From the NCBI RefSeq assembly GCF_000813845.1, contig NZ_JWTB01000028.1:1-41767 (forward strand): a stretch of DNA of 41,767 bases, read 5' to 3'. Within the stretch, counting starts at the first letter, position 1; each line of letters begins with the position of its first letter. Under the pieces are notes generated by a model, which was given only the letters and a program-made list of their open reading frames with translations, did not search any database and had not been told where the DNA came from. A program made the translations under genes and the position numbers. This DNA is from Pseudarthrobacter phenanthrenivorans (GTDB lineage Bacteria > Actinomycetota > Actinomycetes > Actinomycetales > Micrococcaceae). This document shows, piece by piece, positions 39,534 to 41,767 of the stretch.

Positions 39534-40637
39534 ATGGCTGCATCTGGTTCCCTGCGCGACGGCAGGATGATCGGCAGGCTCCGGCTGGCCTCCCAGCGGC
39601 TCGCGGGGGACAGCGACGCCTCAGTGCCGGAGCTGGTCCGGTGGATGACTGCCCTGCAGGCGCAGGACCTGCAGGCTGCACTGTGGGCGGTGGGCGCCCG
39701 CGTGCCCGGGGATGGTATCAGCGACGTCCGGGCAGCCATTGATGCCGGCACAGTGGTGCGGTCCTGGCCGATGCGCGGAACCCTGCATCTGGTGGCCCCC
39801 GAGGACCTGCGGTGGATGCTGGACCTGACCGCCGAACGGCTCACCAAAAGCATTGCGGCGCGCCACCGGCAGCTGGAGATCAGTTGGGCCGATGTCGAAA
39901 AGGCCCGCGACCTTGCGCTGGACCGCATTTTGGCCGATGGACCCCTCAGCCGGCCTGCGTTGTTCAAGGTGTTCGATGATGGCGGGCAGCCTACGCAGGG
40001 ACAGCGGGGCATCCACCTCCTGGGCTCGCTCTGCCGGCACGGCTGGCTGGTCCTGGGGCCCCTCGCGGGAAACCAGCAGCTGATCGCGGCGTTCGACGAG
40101 TGGATCCCGTCCTCGCGCGTCCTGCAGCGGGAGGAAGCCATGGCGGAATTCCTGCTGCGCTACGTCCGGAGCCACGGCCCGGCCACCCTCCGCGACTTCG
40201 CCTGGTGGACCCAGCTTCCGCTGACCGACGTGCGCAGGGCCGTGGAGGTTGTCAGGAACGAGTTGGTGGAGCTGGAGTTCCAGGGTGCCAGCTACTGGCT
40301 GTCCCCGGAGGCGGCAGTCCTCCTGGAGTCCGGAGTGCCTGGGGCGCGGTCTGTCCACCTGCTGCCCGGTTTTGATGAGTTTGTCCTGGGATACACGGAC
40401 CGCAGCCTCGTCCTGGCGCCGGAGCACTCCGACCTGATCGTGCCTGGCGGGAACGGTGTCTTCAAGAAGACGGTGGTTGCCGCGGGGAAGGTGGTTGGCA
40501 CCTGGGCGCTGAAGGGCACCGGGCCGGGTGCCGTCGTCGTCCCCGAACTCTTCGACGGAGCCCGGCCCCTTGGTCCTGCGGCGCAGGCCGCCCTGGCCAA
40601 GGCCGGCCGGCGCTACACGGCGTTCCTGGCCGCCTGA
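39534..40637 (+). CDS. winged-helix DNA-binding protein, AlkZ/HTH_42 family
   Basis: 367 residues. WMTALQAQDLQAALW (about 37-51) contains the Q-x-Q motif (Gln42, Gln44) of the AlkZ/YcaQ family, DNA glycosylases for interstrand crosslinks and bulky adducts. VVRSWPMRGTLHLVAPEDL and the tandem winged-helix region (HGPATLRDFAWWTQLPLTDV, VVRNELVELEF) match the family, and VHLLPGFDEFVLGYTDRS is the conserved late segment. Many HTH_42 proteins are uncharacterised, so glycosylase activity is inferred. Its own promoter box lies upstream; a palindromic repeat follows. Confidence 0.88.
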   Translation: MAASGSLRDGRMIGRLRLASQRLAGDSDASVPELVRWMTALQAQDLQAALWAVGARVPGDGISDVRAAIDAGTVVRSWPMRGTLHLVAPEDLRWMLDLTAERLTKSIAARHRQLEISWADVEKARDLALDRILADGPLSRPALFKVFDDGGQPTQGQRGIHLLGSLCRHGWLVLGPLAGNQQLIAAFDEWIPSSRVLQREEAMAEFLLRYVRSHGPATLRDFAWWTQLPLTDVRRAVEVVRNELVELEFQGASYWLSPEAAVLLESGVPGARSVHLLPGFDEFVLGYTDRSLVLAPEHSDLIVPGGNGVFKKTVVAAGKVVGTWALKGTGPGAVVVPELFDGARPLGPAAQAALAKAGRRYTAFLAA

Positions 40638-40644
40638 GCGGCCT

Positions 40645-40706
40645 CCAGCCCCACATAACCGGCCCAGCCCCGCATAACCGGTGGCGCGCAGCAACGGTTG
40701 TGCGGG
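40645..40706. repeat. palindromic repeat cluster (CCCGCATAACCGG type)
   Basis: Two near-identical 18-mers, CCAGCCCCACATAACCGG (40645-40662) and CCAGCCCCGCATAACCGG (40664-40681), lie in tandem. The second pairs with CGGTTGTGCGGG (40695-40706), giving a 12-bp hairpin with one G-U pair and a 14-base loop. It fills the start of the gap between the AlkZ-like and AbiEi/DUF559 genes. The rest (40707-40788) shows no gene. Confidence 0.7.
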
Positions 40707-40788
40707 CACGGGCCGCTCATCGTGGTGGCCATCCACATAGCGGGGTCCGATGCTGCCGCTGCCGGTGTCCGGCGCCGACCCTTGATGG

Positions 40789-41766
40789 ATGAACTCCAAT
40801 GCTGTGCGGGCCCTGGTGGATGGTCGGTGGCCCGATCGAGTGGTTGCGTCAACGCACCAGCTGGCGGCTGCTGGGCTGGACGACCGGGTGCTGACGGCGG
40901 CCGTGAAGAGCGGTGCCGTACTTCGGTTGCGGCGGGGAGCCTACGTCCGGAGCGGGAACTGGCATGCACTCAAAGAATGGGACCGGGACCTGGCCCGGCT
41001 GATGGCCCGTTTCGAGTCCACCCACGGCCGGTCCCGGTACAGCCACGTGAGCGCGGCATTGTTGCGGGGGCTTTTTGTCTGGGAAGGCGGTGCCGCCGTG
41101 CACGTGACAACCCAGTACGCCAACTCGAAGGCCAGCGCAGGAAGGGACGTCCGGACTCACAGGCTGCCGCTCGCGGAAGCTGAGAAGGCTTCACTGTGGA
41201 CGCCCGACGGGCGGGAAGTCCTTACCACCAGTGCCGAGCGGACCGTGCTGGACTGCGCACGTATCCTGCCCTTGGAAAAGGCCGCTGTGATCGGTGACCA
41301 CGCGCTGCGCAAGGGTGCGTCCATCGAGGCCATGCGGCAGCTGCTGAACGACAGTCCAGTGGTCCGCGGCGGCAGGCGCGCCTGGGACCTGCTGGCTGTT
41401 CTGGATGCCCGGTCCGAGTCCCCGGGGGAGACCCGGACCAGGCTGATGCTGCATTCTCTTGGCCTGCGCATGTTCGAACCGCAGGTTGGGATCACCACCC
41501 GCGAGGGCATTTTCCGGGCGGATTTCGCGGACCCCGACGCCCGGGTGATTATCGAGTTCGACGGCGTCGCCAAGTACACGGACTACAAGCCGGCGGCAGA
41601 TGTGCTGCTCGCGGAGCGGCGCCGGGAGAACGCATTGCAGGAGCTGGGTTGGGCAGTCTTCCGGATCAATTGGCAGCAGCTGAACCGGCCAGGAGAGCTG
41701 CGGCAACGGCTGTACGCATTCCTGGCGCGCCATTCCGGAACACAAAAGCGGCCCTTGCCCGCATAA
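40789..41766 (+). CDS. AbiEi-like wHTH protein with DUF559/Vsr-type nuclease domain
   Basis: 325 residues. The N-terminal winged helix (STHQLAAAGLDDRVLTAAV, RLRRGAYV, about 21-55) resembles the AbiEi_4 domain of type IV antitoxins. The middle (75-200) includes YSHVSAALLRGLFVW, HRLPL and TSAERTVLDCARIL, the usual AbiEi-type centre. The C-terminus (about 205-312) is DUF559, PD-(D/E)XK-like: Glu214 (SPGETRTRLML), Asp245 (FRADFADP), Glu256 and Asp258 (IIEFDGVAKY), then RRRENALQELGWAVFRI. No AbiEii toxin gene adjoins it, so an antitoxin role is doubtful; DNA binding and nuclease functions are inference. Its TAA lies within a copy of the palindromic repeat. The ATG lacks a clear ribosome binding site. 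Confidence 0.82.
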   Translation: MNSNAVRALVDGRWPDRVVASTHQLAAAGLDDRVLTAAVKSGAVLRLRRGAYVRSGNWHALKEWDRDLARLMARFESTHGRSRYSHVSAALLRGLFVWEGGAAVHVTTQYANSKASAGRDVRTHRLPLAEAEKASLWTPDGREVLTTSAERTVLDCARILPLEKAAVIGDHALRKGASIEAMRQLLNDSPVVRGGRRAWDLLAVLDARSESPGETRTRLMLHSLGLRMFEPQVGITTREGIFRADFADPDARVIIEFDGVAKYTDYKPAADVLLAERRRENALQELGWAVFRINWQQLNRPGELRQRLYAFLARHSGTQKRPLPA

Positions 41767-41767
41767 C
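41758..41767 (+). repeat. partial copy of the CCCGCATAACCGG repeat at the window edge
   Basis: CCCGCATAAC matches the first ten bases of the repeat arm at 40669-40680. It begins inside the last codons of the AbiEi/DUF559 gene and provides its TAA; the window ends before the rest can be seen. Confidence 0.55.

Noticed and set aside
40789..41766. Type IV toxin-antitoxin pair (AbiE)
   Set aside because: Only the AbiEi-like part is present and it is fused to DUF559; no AbiEii nucleotidyltransferase gene is next to it inside the window.

Overview
The window is very GC-rich chromosomal DNA with dense bacterial gene packing and frequent GTG and TTG starts. Many genes have a TANNNT box six or seven bases before the start codon. 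With the protein content (actinobacterial MaoC/HadA-HadB pair next to murB, LysM protein with Pro/Ala linkers, ROK/GH13 pair, DUF3188 and AbiEi/DUF559 proteins) this points to an actinomycete of the order Micrococcales, most likely Arthrobacter/Pseudarthrobacter. The genus is inferred from recognition, not from a search. I see no phage, plasmid, transposase, rRNA or CRISPR.

Layout. 0-5.3 kb: yajQ, a small secreted protein, tRNA-Tyr, a CBS-domain protein, a LysM wall protein with a sortase-like C-terminus, a K+ channel, a hot-dog thioesterase under a palindromic operator, and thioredoxin. 5.3-10.7 kb: monooxygenase-like ABM protein, long-chain acyl-CoA ligase, a membrane protein, an AlkA-like DNA glycosylase, a glyoxalase-like gene broken by an amber codon, and an ArsB/SLC13-type permease. 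10.8-16.1 kb: cystathionine beta-synthase with cystathionine gamma-synthase/lyase (transsulfuration), a palindromic intergenic repeat, then HxlR regulator, MFS transporter and SDR. 16.1-20.6 kb (minus strand): a tight four-gene operon of YgiB-like, YgiC/glutathionylspermidine-synthase-like ATP-grasp ligase, APC permease and glutaryl-CoA-dehydrogenase-like enzyme. 20.8-24.5 kb: MOSC protein, DEAD-box RNA helicase with a long structured leader, and tRNA-Thr(GGT) and tRNA-Met(CAT), with intrinsic terminators after the helicase and after each tRNA.

24.6-36.1 kb: an orphan YidC-type insertase, an NAD(P)-binding protein, a CPA1 Na+/H+ antiporter, a divergent ROK regulator/alpha-glucosidase pair, an aldo/keto reductase, a citrate-lyase-beta-like enzyme, DUF2797 and DUF3188 proteins, and an ArsR-SulP operon with a perfect candidate operator. 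36.2-41.8 kb: the hadA-hadB dehydratase pair with an MFS transporter, murB, an AlkZ-like protein, and an AbiEi/DUF559 nuclease-like gene. Copies of a short palindromic repeat flank that last gene, and one appears to supply its stop codon.

Most genes are housekeeping or central metabolism (sulfur amino acids, acyl-CoA chemistry, wall precursors, maltodextrin use, ion transport). The points that deserve attention are the repeat-flanked AbiEi/DUF559 gene, the YgiB-YgiC-permease-GcdH operon, the widespread leaderless promoter architecture, the sortase-like domain lacking its arginine, and the amber-interrupted glyoxalase gene.
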